Below are positions 14,764 through 22,780 of a DNA stretch of 33,922 nt, piece after piece. The stretch's first letter is position 1; every line of letters starts with the position of its first letter. A program made the translations under genes and the position numbers. Source of the stretch: Bryobacterales bacterium (GTDB lineage: Bacteria > Acidobacteriota > Terriglobia > Bryobacterales > Bryobacteraceae); NCBI GenBank assembly GCA_016789755.1, contig JAEUQG010000081.1:1-33922 (forward strand), written 5' to 3'. Below the pieces are notes generated by a model. The model was not told the origin of the DNA. It made no database searches and saw only the letters and a list, made by a program, of their open reading frames with translations.

Positions 14764-15771
14764 GTGACCAGATTTCTGTTGCTTACATCGCTCTGCGCGC
14801 TGGGAGTTTCCGCGCAGACCCTGAAAATTGTTGCGATGGGCGTAACGCCCGAGGACGTGCGCGAATTCCAGGCCGTCAGCAACAAGGTGAAGATTGTTCC
14901 CGTGACTAAGGAAAGCGTCATGCGGGAGATTGTCGACGCCGATGCCTTCATCGGCACGATCACTCCGGACATGGTGCGCGCGGGGAAGAAGCTGCGTTGG
15001 ACGGCGATCCGCAGCGCCGGCGTGGAGACGGTGCTGCACAAATCCGGCGGTACGGCGCTGCGCGATTCGAACATCATCCTCACCAACAACCAGATTGTGC
15101 AGGGGCCGGAGATTGCCGATCACGCGCTGGCGATGCTGCTGGCATTGACGCGCAACATCCCGAAATTTATCCAGATGCGGGAATCGGGGAAGTGGCAGGG
15201 CGGACGCGAAGGGCTGCTGGAATTGAAAGACAAGACGGCGGTGGTAATCGGGGTGGGCGGCATCGGACTGCAGATTGCGATTCGCGCCTGGGCGTTCGGC
15301 ATGACCGTGATCGGCGTCGATCCGGAGGACATGTCGATGAATCCGTTTGTTTCACGCTACGTGAAGCCCGATCAGTTGAACGACGTTCTGCCGCAAGCGG
15401 ACGTGGTGTTCGTGTCCGCGCCGCATACGGAAAAGAGCCACAAGATGATGGGGCCGCAGCAGTTTGAATTGATGAAGAAGGACAGCTATTTCATCGCCGT
15501 GAGCCGGGGCGGAATTTACGATTTGCCGGCGTTGGTGAAGGCTCTCGATTCCAAGCGCGTCGCGGGTGCGGGGGTGGATGTGACCGATCCGGAACCGCTG
15601 CCGGAAGGCAACGCGCTGTGGAAGTTTCCAAACGCGATCATCACTCCGCACATTGCCGGACGGTCGGACAAAGATGCGGAACGGATGACGAATACTATCA
15701 AGGAGAACATCCGGCGATTTGCCGAAGGGCTGCCGCTGATCAACGTGGTGGACAAGACGAAGGGGTATTGA
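14764..15771 (+). CDS. D-2-hydroxyacid dehydrogenase with signal peptide
   Basis: 335 aa from GTG 14764, chosen because GAGG lies 9 nt upstream and it gives a clean signal peptide (TRFLLLTSLCALGVSA, then QTLK). An ATG at 14731 overlapping the previous stop (ATGA) would add 11 residues and is a real alternative. The NAD fold motif is VIGVGGIGLQIA, and the catalytic triad of the family is intact: R248 in AVSRGG, E277 in TDPEPLP, H296 in ITPHIAG. The family reduces 2-keto acids or oxidises D-2-hydroxyacids with NAD(P)H (formate, glycerate and phosphoglycerate dehydrogenase relatives). Such enzymes are normally cytoplasmic, so the leader is odd. The stop overlaps the sulfatase ATG by one base (TGATG). 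Confidence 0.88.
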   Translation: MTRFLLLTSLCALGVSAQTLKIVAMGVTPEDVREFQAVSNKVKIVPVTKESVMREIVDADAFIGTITPDMVRAGKKLRWTAIRSAGVETVLHKSGGTALRDSNIILTNNQIVQGPEIADHALAMLLALTRNIPKFIQMRESGKWQGGREGLLELKDKTAVVIGVGGIGLQIAIRAWAFGMTVIGVDPEDMSMNPFVSRYVKPDQLNDVLPQADVVFVSAPHTEKSHKMMGPQQFELMKKDSYFIAVSRGGIYDLPALVKALDSKRVAGAGVDVTDPEPLPEGNALWKFPNAIITPHIAGRSDKDAERMTNTIKENIRRFAEGLPLINVVDKTKGY

Positions 15772-17189
15772 TGATCGGACGTCGCGCGGCGCTTTCGGCG
15801 CTGGCCGGGGCGATGTTTGCTCCGGCACAGCGCAAGACGGAACGGCCCAATTTCATCGTCATCAACATCGATGACATGGGATATGCGGATATTGAGCCGT
15901 ACCGCAAGGAAGTGGAATACACCCCGAACCTGGCTCGGATGGCGAAGGAAGGACTGCGCTTCACGTCGTGGTATGCGGCTCCGGTGTGTTCGCCGTCGCG
16001 GTCGGCGTTGATGACGGGATGTTATCCGAAGCGGGTGGGCCTGTCCTTCGGATCGTGGCATGCGGTGCTGATGCCGGGCGACTGGCACGGGTTGCATCCG
16101 TCGGAGATCACGGTGGGCAAATTGCTGCAGGCTGGCGGTTATGCCACGGGCTGCATCGGGAAGTGGCATTTGGGCGATCAGCAGGAGTTCCTGCCGACGA
16201 AGCACGGGTTCGATTATTACTACGGGATTCCGTATTCGAATGACATGCGGCCGTCGCCCAAACCGGGGCCGAATGTCGACTATCCGCATCCGCCGCTGCC
16301 GATGCTGCGGAACGAGCAACTGGTGCAGGAGGTCACGGATCAGGACTTTCTCACCGAGGCGTACACGAAGGAAGCCGTAGCATTCATCGAGAAGAATCGC
16401 AGCAAGCCGTTCTTTCTGTATTTGCCGCATTCGATGGTGCACGGGCCGCTGGCGGCGGGCAAGACGTGGCAGGGCAAGACCGGGAAGGGATTGTATGCCG
16501 ACTCGGTGGCCGAGGTGGATTGGAGCGTGGGAGAGATCCTGGCGGCGCTGCGGCGGTTGAAGCTGGCAGAGAAGACGATGGTGATTTTTCTCAGCGATAA
16601 CGGTGGCACTCCGCGGGCCGTGAACACGCCTTTGCGCGGCAACAAGGGCAGCACGTGGGAAGGGGGGATGCGCGTGCCGGCGATCGCCTGGTGGCCAGGA
16701 CGCATCGCGGGTGGACGCGTCTCGGATGAAATTGTCTCGAACATGGATGTGCTGCCGACGCTGGCCGCATTGGCCGGGCTGCGTGCGCCGGCGGATCGTG
16801 TCATCGACGGGAAGGATCTGACTTCATTGCTCGATGGGAAGCAAGGCGCGAAGTCCGCCTACAAGGCGTTCTATTACTACCATGCGAATCAACTGCGAGG
16901 CGTGCGCGCGGGCGACTGGAAGCTGCATGTTTCGGGCGAACTGTACAACCTGGCGTCGGATATTTCCGAGTCGAAGAACGTGGCAGGGGAGAATCCGCAA
17001 GAGGTGGCGCGATTGAAGGGGCTGATGGAGGAGGCGCGCGCCGATCTAGGCGATGGATCTCACGAAGGTCCGCGGGTGCGGATGTTCGGCAAGGCGAAAG
17101 GGCCGCTGCGGTTCTGGATCCCTCGCCACACGGAATCGGGCTTCCCTCCGCAAGCTCCTGTGAAAAAGGTGCCTGGCGCGCCGTATTGA
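15771..17189 (+). CDS. Sulfatase (formylglycine-dependent, arylsulfatase family)
   Basis: 472 aa from ATG 15771, with AAGGGG 5-6 nt upstream; the longer upstream frame lies inside the dehydrogenase gene. A Tat-like leader (GRRAALSALAGAMFA) precedes the alkaline-phosphatase-type fold. Calcium ligands D34/D35 lie in INIDDMGYAD. The formylglycine motif is CSPSR (C73), continuing SALMTGCYPKRVGL. GKWHLGD, SMVHGPL and FLSDNGG follow in family order. It removes sulfate esters, probably from a carbohydrate, in the periplasm; it needs a formylglycine-generating enzyme, which is not in this window. The operon context with mutarotase-like and hydroxyacid-dehydrogenase proteins suggests processing of sulfated sugars, which is an inference. 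A possible terminator covers its stop. Confidence 0.93.
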   Translation: MIGRRAALSALAGAMFAPAQRKTERPNFIVINIDDMGYADIEPYRKEVEYTPNLARMAKEGLRFTSWYAAPVCSPSRSALMTGCYPKRVGLSFGSWHAVLMPGDWHGLHPSEITVGKLLQAGGYATGCIGKWHLGDQQEFLPTKHGFDYYYGIPYSNDMRPSPKPGPNVDYPHPPLPMLRNEQLVQEVTDQDFLTEAYTKEAVAFIEKNRSKPFFLYLPHSMVHGPLAAGKTWQGKTGKGLYADSVAEVDWSVGEILAALRRLKLAEKTMVIFLSDNGGTPRAVNTPLRGNKGSTWEGGMRVPAIAWWPGRIAGGRVSDEIVSNMDVLPTLAALAGLRAPADRVIDGKDLTSLLDGKQGAKSAYKAFYYYHANQLRGVRAGDWKLHVSGELYNLASDISESKNVAGENPQEVARLKGLMEEARADLGDGSHEGPRVRMFGKAKGPLRFWIPRHTESGFPPQAPVKKVPGAPY

Positions 17190-17199
17190 CGGCGCGTTT
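17177..17199 (+). terminator. Candidate terminator hairpin after the sulfatase gene
   Basis: Seven-bp GC-only stem CGCGCCG (17177-17183) and CGGCGCG (17190-17196), with a 6-nt loop that contains the sulfatase stop codon, followed by TTT. The T-run is short, so efficiency is uncertain. It sits between two convergent genes. Confidence 0.4.
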
Positions 17200-18735
17200 C
17201 TACGCGGCGCCGTTCATTCTGGCGATGAGATGCTCACCTACGCGGAGCGCGTTGGCGATGATGGTGAGCGCCGGATTCACGGCGGAACTGGAAACGAAGA
17301 AGCTCCCGTCAACGACGTAGAGATTGTCCAGATCGTGAGCCTTGCAGTTTGTATCGAGCACGCTGGCCTTGGGATCGCGCCCGAAGCGCAGCGTGCCGCA
17401 CTGATGAGCTACTTTCTCCAAGGGAATTTTCTTGCCGATGTAATAGTGGCACGGCAGCAGCGTGTTCTTGCAGCCGATTTCAGCGAGCATGCCTTTCAGC
17501 TTGGCGGAGAGCCTGCGGTGCCCTTCTACGTTGTTCTCCGTGTAGTGAAGGCGGATGCGCCCGTCAGCGTCAATGACGACGCGGTTCCCGGGATCCGGCA
17601 GGTCTTCGCTGGTGAGCCAGAAATCGAGGGCGTGGCGCGCCATTTCCTCGAAGGTGACGCCAGGCGCGGGAACCGGTGAGCCGCTGCGCAGGGCATCGCC
17701 ATCGCTCTTGTTGACCATCGATATGTGGCCTAGTGGAAACTCGAAATCGTCCGCGCCGAAGTAGAAATCGTTGACGCCGATGGTCTTCTGAAAGCGCGTG
17801 GGATTGGGCTCGAAGGAGAGCGCCAGCAGTACCGAGTTGTTGTGACACATGTAGTGGCGTCCGGCGAGGCCGCTGGAGTTGGCCACTTGAGAACGGAGCA
17901 GCAGGGCGGCGGAATTAATCGCACCGGCGGAGCAAACGACGATGTCGGCGGTGAAGGTGAGTTGTTCGCCGCCGTGGTCGACGATCACGTTGCGAATCGA
18001 GCGGCCCGAGGCATCGGGCTCCAACCGCTTTACCATGGCATGAGTGAGGAGGTGAACGTTCGGGTGCTCCAACGCGGGGTCGACCGCGATCACCTGGGCG
18101 TCGCTCTTGGCGTTGAGCGGGCAGGCGAAACCATCGCAATTGCCGCAGCGGATGCACTTGCTGCGGTGCGGCGCCTGCTGGTCGAGCATGACGCCGACCG
18201 GGAGGTGAAAGGGCCGGTGGCCGATGCGCTGCAAATCATCGTGGAGCTGCTGAATGCGGGGTTCGTGACGGATTGCGGGATAACGGTAGTTGCGGCAGGC
18301 GGGCGGTTCGGTGGGATCTTCGCCGCGATTGCCGTGTACCTGGTAAAGGTCTTCGGCCATTGTGTAGTAGGGATTGAAATCCTGGTAATCGAGCGGCCAT
18401 GCGGGGGAGACACCGCCGTGGTGGCGCAACTCGGCGAAGTCCTGTTCGCGGAAGCGGAGCAACGCCGCTCCATAGAATTTCGTGTTGCCCCCGACGTAAT
18501 AGTGGATACCGGGATGGAACGGTTTGCCTTCTTTGTCCAGCCACTGCTCGCCGGCGCGGTACTTGGAGTCGAGGAAGACGGCTTTGGTGCTCCAGTTGTC
18601 CTGCTCGCGCGGCAGATAGGCGCCGCGCTCAAGCAGGAGAATCTTCTTTCCTGTGGGCGCCAATTTATAGGCGAGCGAACCGCCGCCGGCGCCTGTGCCA
18701 ATAATGATGACGTCGTAGTGAGTGGTGTTGGGCAT
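17200..18735 (-). CDS. GMC family FAD-dependent oxidoreductase with a cysteine cluster motif
   Basis: 511 aa. The FAD-binding dinucleotide motif is VIIIGTGAGGGS (residues 9-20), followed by LLLERG and the GMC-type YVGGNTKFYGAAL. C194, C197, C200 and C205 form CX2CX2CX4C (CIRCGNCDGFAC), a ferredoxin-like spacing that in some GMC relatives holds an Fe-S cluster. The C-terminal active-site region is present: HQCGTLRFG (HxxGTxRxG) and SSAVNPALTI with the Asn that pairs with the catalytic His. There is no signal peptide. The enzyme probably oxidises an alcohol, sugar or sterol-like substrate and may pass electrons to a cytochrome rather than O2. It lies 59 nt downstream of the CocE-type hydrolase gene, likely the same operon. 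Confidence 0.9.
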   Translation of the reverse strand: MPNTTHYDVIIIGTGAGGGSLAYKLAPTGKKILLLERGAYLPREQDNWSTKAVFLDSKYRAGEQWLDKEGKPFHPGIHYYVGGNTKFYGAALLRFREQDFAELRHHGGVSPAWPLDYQDFNPYYTMAEDLYQVHGNRGEDPTEPPACRNYRYPAIRHEPRIQQLHDDLQRIGHRPFHLPVGVMLDQQAPHRSKCIRCGNCDGFACPLNAKSDAQVIAVDPALEHPNVHLLTHAMVKRLEPDASGRSIRNVIVDHGGEQLTFTADIVVCSAGAINSAALLLRSQVANSSGLAGRHYMCHNNSVLLALSFEPNPTRFQKTIGVNDFYFGADDFEFPLGHISMVNKSDGDALRSGSPVPAPGVTFEEMARHALDFWLTSEDLPDPGNRVVIDADGRIRLHYTENNVEGHRRLSAKLKGMLAEIGCKNTLLPCHYYIGKKIPLEKVAHQCGTLRFGRDPKASVLDTNCKAHDLDNLYVVDGSFFVSSSAVNPALTIIANALRVGEHLIARMNGAA

Positions 18736-18794
18736 TTCTCGGCTTCTTGCCGTGTAAATACCCGCGAAGTGTTGTTGTATTCCCTGCGGCGGGG

Positions 18795-20669
18795 TCAGGG
18801 CTCGACCGGTGCTTCGATGTAGGTGGGCAATTCGCGCGAGCGGTAGACCCGCTGCCTCGCTTTGCGGTAGTCCTGCTCGCGCGCTTTCCAGATGTCGACG
18901 AACTGTTGCGGATTGCGGTCTGTCAGCGGGAACCAGGAGCTTTGTACCTGGATGAGAATGCGATGTCCGCGGCGGAACGTGTGATAGACGTCGGGCATCT
19001 GGAAGGCGATGGCGCCGGGCTTGTTCGGCGTCATGGGTTCGGGCTTTTCAAAGCTGCGGCGAAAGCGCGCGCGGAACGGTTCGCCGCGCACCAGTTGTTG
19101 AAAGCCGCCCATGCGGATTTGCTGCGAGGGTTGTGGCGGAGGGCTCTGTCCGGGGGGCGGCGGAGGCGGCGGTTCATCGTAACCTGGGAACTCGCCGGGG
19201 AAGGCGTCGATGAGTTTCACGACGAAATCGGAGTCCGTGCCGGAAGTGGATACATTCAAATGCACGGCTACGGGACCGGCGATGGTGATGTCCTGGCGAA
19301 GAGGTTCCATCTCGTAGGTGAGAACGTCAGGGCGTTGGGCGGCGAAGCGTTGATCGTCGGTCATGTAGTCGCGAGTCATGCCCATGGCAATGAATCCGAT
19401 GTAAGGGACAGGTTTGTTCGGGTCACTGAGGTACTCATCGAAGACCGCGCCGGTTTCGGCGGGCGGGTCGAAAGAGAGGCGGTGGCCGGCTCGCAGATAG
19501 ACGCGCCGGAGAGTTGCCGAGGCAGGAGGCCAAGTGTCGTGCGTGCGCCACTGGTTGAGACCGGTTTGGAACATCCGGGCTTTCGGCACGACGACATCCT
19601 GCTTGTCCTTGAGGTGGTGGAGGAAGAATGGCAGTTCGATGGACGTGCGGAAATATTCGGCGGTTTTGGCGCCGAAATCGATATTGCCGACTTTCCGGCC
19701 GTCGCCTCGGGCCCAGCTTCCGTGGGTCCACGGGCCCATGACAATGGAGTTGCGCGTGTTCCGGCTCTGCTGTTCGATGGTGCGGAAGACGCGCAACGGA
19801 CCTTGCAGGTCCTCGGCATCGTACCAGCCGCCGACCGTAAGCACTGCCGGCTTGACGGCGCTGAGGTGCTTCCAGATGCTGCGGGCCTGCCAGTATTCAT
19901 CGTAGTTGGGGCGCTCAATCTGGTTGGTCCAGTATGGGTTCTGACGCTTGAAATACTTCTCGTCGGCGTTGATTAGAGAACCAAGCTTCAAGTAGAAATC
20001 GTATCCGTCGGGTGTCTTGAAGGGGAAGGGAACGGTTTCGCGTGGCGCTTCGGGATCGCCTTTGCGCTCGACGAAGTTTGTGTAGAAACCGAAATTGGCG
20101 GCGAGCATGAACGCCCCGTTGTGGTAGGAATCGTCACCCAGATAGTAGTCGGTGACCGGGGCTTGCGGCGATACGGCGGCGAGCGCCGGATGGGCGTCGA
20201 TCAAACCTGCCAGCGAATAGAAGCCGGGATAGGAAATGCCGCTCAAGCCGGCCTTGCCGTTGTGGTTCTTCAAGTGTCGGATCAGCCACTCGATGGTGTC
20301 GTAGGTGTCGGTGGATTCGTCGCCGGCCGGGTTGCGAGGGCGCATCTCGACGAACTCGCCTTCGGACATGTGGCGGCCGCGAACATCCTGGTAGGCAAAG
20401 ATGAAGCCTTCACGGGCGAAAGCTTCCGACGGGCCGAGCGAAGAACGGTATTGGTCGACGCCGTATGGACGGACGCTGTAGGGCGTGCGCGTGAGCAGGA
20501 TGGGATACTTTCTGCCGGAGTCCTTCGGCGAGTAGACGGCGGTGAACAGTTTCCTGCCGTCGCGCATAGGGATCTCGTATTCGAACTTAGTGTAATTGGC
20601 GCGGATGTATTCCAGGCCTTGGCCATGCAACGCAAGAGCGCTGACGGCGGCGCAGAGCATGATTTTCAC
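18795..20669 (-). CDS. CocE/NonD family hydrolase (X-Pro dipeptidyl-peptidase-like), secreted
   Basis: 624 aa from GTG 20669, with AGAGG 5 nt upstream; this gives a signal peptide (KIMLCAAVSALALHGQG) and a GTGA overlap with the permease stop. The open frame runs much further upstream, but that part is antiparallel-frame noise inside the permease gene. The alpha/beta-hydrolase core shows MRDGRKLFTAVYSP, RTPYSV, YQDVRGR, the nucleophile elbow GISYPG (S146), an Asp in VGGWYDAED and a His in GPWTHGSW. The C-terminal part (about 380-610, HLNVSTSGTDSDFVVKLID ... GHRILIQVQSSWFP) is the jelly-roll domain typical of the family. It hydrolyses acyl, ester or X-Pro peptide bonds; the substrate is unknown. 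Co-transcription with an amino-acid-type permease hints at peptide use. Confidence 0.92.
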   Translation of the reverse strand: MKIMLCAAVSALALHGQGLEYIRANYTKFEYEIPMRDGRKLFTAVYSPKDSGRKYPILLTRTPYSVRPYGVDQYRSSLGPSEAFAREGFIFAYQDVRGRHMSEGEFVEMRPRNPAGDESTDTYDTIEWLIRHLKNHNGKAGLSGISYPGFYSLAGLIDAHPALAAVSPQAPVTDYYLGDDSYHNGAFMLAANFGFYTNFVERKGDPEAPRETVPFPFKTPDGYDFYLKLGSLINADEKYFKRQNPYWTNQIERPNYDEYWQARSIWKHLSAVKPAVLTVGGWYDAEDLQGPLRVFRTIEQQSRNTRNSIVMGPWTHGSWARGDGRKVGNIDFGAKTAEYFRTSIELPFFLHHLKDKQDVVVPKARMFQTGLNQWRTHDTWPPASATLRRVYLRAGHRLSFDPPAETGAVFDEYLSDPNKPVPYIGFIAMGMTRDYMTDDQRFAAQRPDVLTYEMEPLRQDITIAGPVAVHLNVSTSGTDSDFVVKLIDAFPGEFPGYDEPPPPPPPGQSPPPQPSQQIRMGGFQQLVRGEPFRARFRRSFEKPEPMTPNKPGAIAFQMPDVYHTFRRGHRILIQVQSSWFPLTDRNPQQFVDIWKAREQDYRKARQRVYRSRELPTYIEAPVEP

Positions 20670-22024
20670 GATTGCCTCTCGGGAGTGCGGCTCGCCCAGT
20701 AGCGGTAGAAAGGGACACCGAGCGCGATGAAGGAAAGCCCTATGAGCGATTGCAGAGTGGCGGTGAACAGAGTGTTCAGGAGGATCGCCGACATCAGGAT
20801 AATGAACAGCAAGGTGAGATAAGGATATCCGGACACGCGATAGGGCCGGCCGGCAGCGGGCATCTTGCGGCGCAGCAGAAGCACCGCTGTGGCGTTGAGC
20901 GTGTAGAAGATGCAGAGCGCGAAGACGGCGTAGTCCGTGAGGCGGTCGTAGTTTCCGGAAAGCGCGAGCAGGCTGATCCAGGTTCCGGTGAGCAGGGCAG
21001 CACGGATGGGAACGCTGGTGTTGGGGGAAAGGTGGGCGAACCAGCGGAAGAAGAGGCCGTCGCCGGCCATCGCATACGGAATGCGCATGGTGGTGGCGAT
21101 GCCGGCGTAGAGCGCTCCGAGCGAGGAGATGGTAAGGCAGGCGGCAACGGCGCGAACGGCGCCATCGCCGAGGAACTTGCGCAGTGCTTCCGTGGCGACC
21201 GAGGAAGACAAGGGGACGCTGGCGATTTCGGTTGGGGTGAGGGCGAAGAAGTAGGACGAATTGGCGAAAACATAAACGGCCCCGACGACCAGTGTGGCCA
21301 GCAGGAAGGCGCGCGGGATATTGCGGCCGGGGTCGCGGATTTCTTCCACCATGGGCGCGAGGTTGGCCCATCCCTGGTATCCCCACAGCGCACCCAGCAT
21401 GGCGGCGCCGAATCCGGCGATGCCTCCGCGGGCTTGTTCCGCCACGCCGGCGCAAGCGCCCCCTTCGTTCGACATCGCATAATGCATCCAATTGCCGTCG
21501 GCGAAGAAATAGGCGGCTGCGCCCACGCCGACAACCAGGGTGACTTTGATGCCTGTGAAGATGGACATGATCACGCCGGTGGAGGTCACCTTGGCGAAAT
21601 TGAGCAGCGTCATTAGAAACACCATGCACACCGATACCAGCGGCAGTTTGCCTTCGAGCAGTTTTCCTCCGGAGACGATGTTGAGGAAAATCGCCGTGCT
21701 GACGGCTTGGGCGGCATGGGCGGCGGTGCGTGAGACTAGGATGGATGTCCATCCGTAGAGAAAGCCGGCAAGCCTGCCGTAGCAGGTGCGCAGGAAGACG
21801 TATTCGCCGCCGGCTTTGGGCATCATGGCCGCCAGTTCGGCATAGCTGAGCGCGCCGGCGACAACCAGGAATCCGGCCAGCATCCAGACGAACAGGACCG
21901 CGCCGGGGGTATCGACATTGCAGGTCATCACGCGGGCTTTGAGAAACACGCCCGTGCCGATCATGTTGGCGATGTTCACGGACGCCGCACCAACCAGACC
22001 CAGGCCGCGAACCAGTTGTGACAT
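20666..22024 (-). CDS. APC superfamily amino acid permease
   Basis: 452 aa from ATG 22024. Motif 1 of the family is clear: GLVGAASVNIANMIGTGVFL, then SYAELAAMMPKAGGEYVFLR in TM2-3. About twelve hydrophobic segments follow, including WGYQGWANLAPMVEEI, GRNIPRAFL and PYRVSGYP near the end, all typical of the APC (LAT/AAT-like) permeases. It probably imports or exchanges amino acids in the inner membrane. No clear Shine-Dalgarno precedes the ATG; a minus-strand TATACT (22039-22034) suggests a short leader. The stop overlaps the start of the hydrolase gene, so translation is coupled. It is divergent from the peroxiredoxin gene and shares with it the inverted-repeat region. Confidence 0.93.
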   Translation of the reverse strand: MSQLVRGLGLVGAASVNIANMIGTGVFLKARVMTCNVDTPGAVLFVWMLAGFLVVAGALSYAELAAMMPKAGGEYVFLRTCYGRLAGFLYGWTSILVSRTAAHAAQAVSTAIFLNIVSGGKLLEGKLPLVSVCMVFLMTLLNFAKVTSTGVIMSIFTGIKVTLVVGVGAAAYFFADGNWMHYAMSNEGGACAGVAEQARGGIAGFGAAMLGALWGYQGWANLAPMVEEIRDPGRNIPRAFLLATLVVGAVYVFANSSYFFALTPTEIASVPLSSSVATEALRKFLGDGAVRAVAACLTISSLGALYAGIATTMRIPYAMAGDGLFFRWFAHLSPNTSVPIRAALLTGTWISLLALSGNYDRLTDYAVFALCIFYTLNATAVLLLRRKMPAAGRPYRVSGYPYLTLLFIILMSAILLNTLFTATLQSLIGLSFIALGVPFYRYWASRTPERQS

Positions 22025-22051
22025 TAGGCAAACAGTATAGCGGGCTTTGCC

Positions 22052-22080
22052 TTCCCAGGTTATAATCAAGCACCTGGGAA
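22052..22080. promoter_or_regulatory. Perfect 9-bp inverted repeat centred on a TATAAT box
   Basis: TTCCCAGGT (22052-22060), an 11-nt spacer that begins with TATAAT (22061-22066), then ACCTGGGAA (22072-22080). The dyad lies 5 nt before the peroxiredoxin ATG and 27 nt before the divergent permease ATG. No TTGACA-like box is found 17 nt upstream of TATAAT. As DNA it could be an operator over the -10 box; as RNA from an upstream start it would pair off the GGGAA ribosome site. Confidence 0.6.
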
Positions 22081-22085
22081 ACACC

Positions 22086-22745
22086 ATGTCACTTCGAATT
22101 AACTCGATTGCACCCGATTTTTCCGCCGAGACCACAGAGGGGCCGATCCGGTTCCACGAATGGATCGGCGATGGATACGCGATTCTTTTCTCCCATCCCA
22201 AGGATTTCACGCCGGTCTGCACCACGGAGTTGGGCTACATGGCCGGGGTTAAGCCGGAGTTCGATAAGCGCAACTGCAAGCTTATCGGGCTGAGCGTCGA
22301 TCCGGTGGCTAACCACAGCAAGTGGGCCGCCGACATCGAAGAAACACAGGGGCACAAGGTCAACTATCCGATGATCGGCGATACGGACCTGCACGTGGCG
22401 AAGCTTTACGACATGCTGCCTGAAGAAGCCGGCGACAGTTGCGAAGGCCGGACTGCCGCCGATAACGCGACGGTTCGCACGGTGTTTATCGTCGGGCCGG
22501 ACAAGAAGATCAAGTTGATGCTTTCCTACCCGATGTCGACGGGGCGCAATTTCGCCGAGATCCTACGGGCGCTCGATTCCATCCAGTTGACGGCGAGACA
22601 TACTGTGGCCACGCCGGTGAACTGGAAGCCCGGCGAGGATGTCATCATTCCCCCGGCGGTCTCTGACGCGCAGGCCAAGGAGAAATTCCCGGGAGGCTGG
22701 AAAACGCTGAAGCCCTATTTGCGCGTGGTTCCGCAGCCGGAATAA
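22086..22745 (+). CDS. 1-Cys (Prx6-type) peroxiredoxin
   Basis: 219 aa, matching the Prx6 subfamily length. The thioredoxin-like fold begins INSIAPDFSAET; the peroxidatic cysteine is C45 in DFTPVCTTELG, followed by LIGLSVDPVANHSKWAADI and NYPMIGD. The long C-terminal region with LMLSYPMSTGRNFAEILRALDSIQLT and VNWKPGEDVIIPP is diagnostic of Prx6 rather than of typical 2-Cys AhpC. It reduces H2O2 and organic hydroperoxides in the cytoplasm with an external thiol donor. ATG 22086 is chosen because the sequence starts with the family pattern; the Shine-Dalgarno GGGAA is weak and lies in the right arm of the inverted repeat. The kinase gene follows after 35 nt. Confidence 0.95.
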   Translation: MSLRINSIAPDFSAETTEGPIRFHEWIGDGYAILFSHPKDFTPVCTTELGYMAGVKPEFDKRNCKLIGLSVDPVANHSKWAADIEETQGHKVNYPMIGDTDLHVAKLYDMLPEEAGDSCEGRTAADNATVRTVFIVGPDKKIKLMLSYPMSTGRNFAEILRALDSIQLTARHTVATPVNWKPGEDVIIPPAVSDAQAKEKFPGGWKTLKPYLRVVPQPE

Positions 22746-22780
22746 CGCGCCTGCCTGCTTGTTTGCTACCGTGGGGGCGA

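Noticed and set aside
20670..22073. N-terminal 468-codon extension of the CocE-type hydrolase frame, suggesting a giant fusion
   Set aside because: The extension is out-of-frame permease sequence (Arg/His-rich). The real start is GTG 20669 with a ribosome site and a GTGA overlap.
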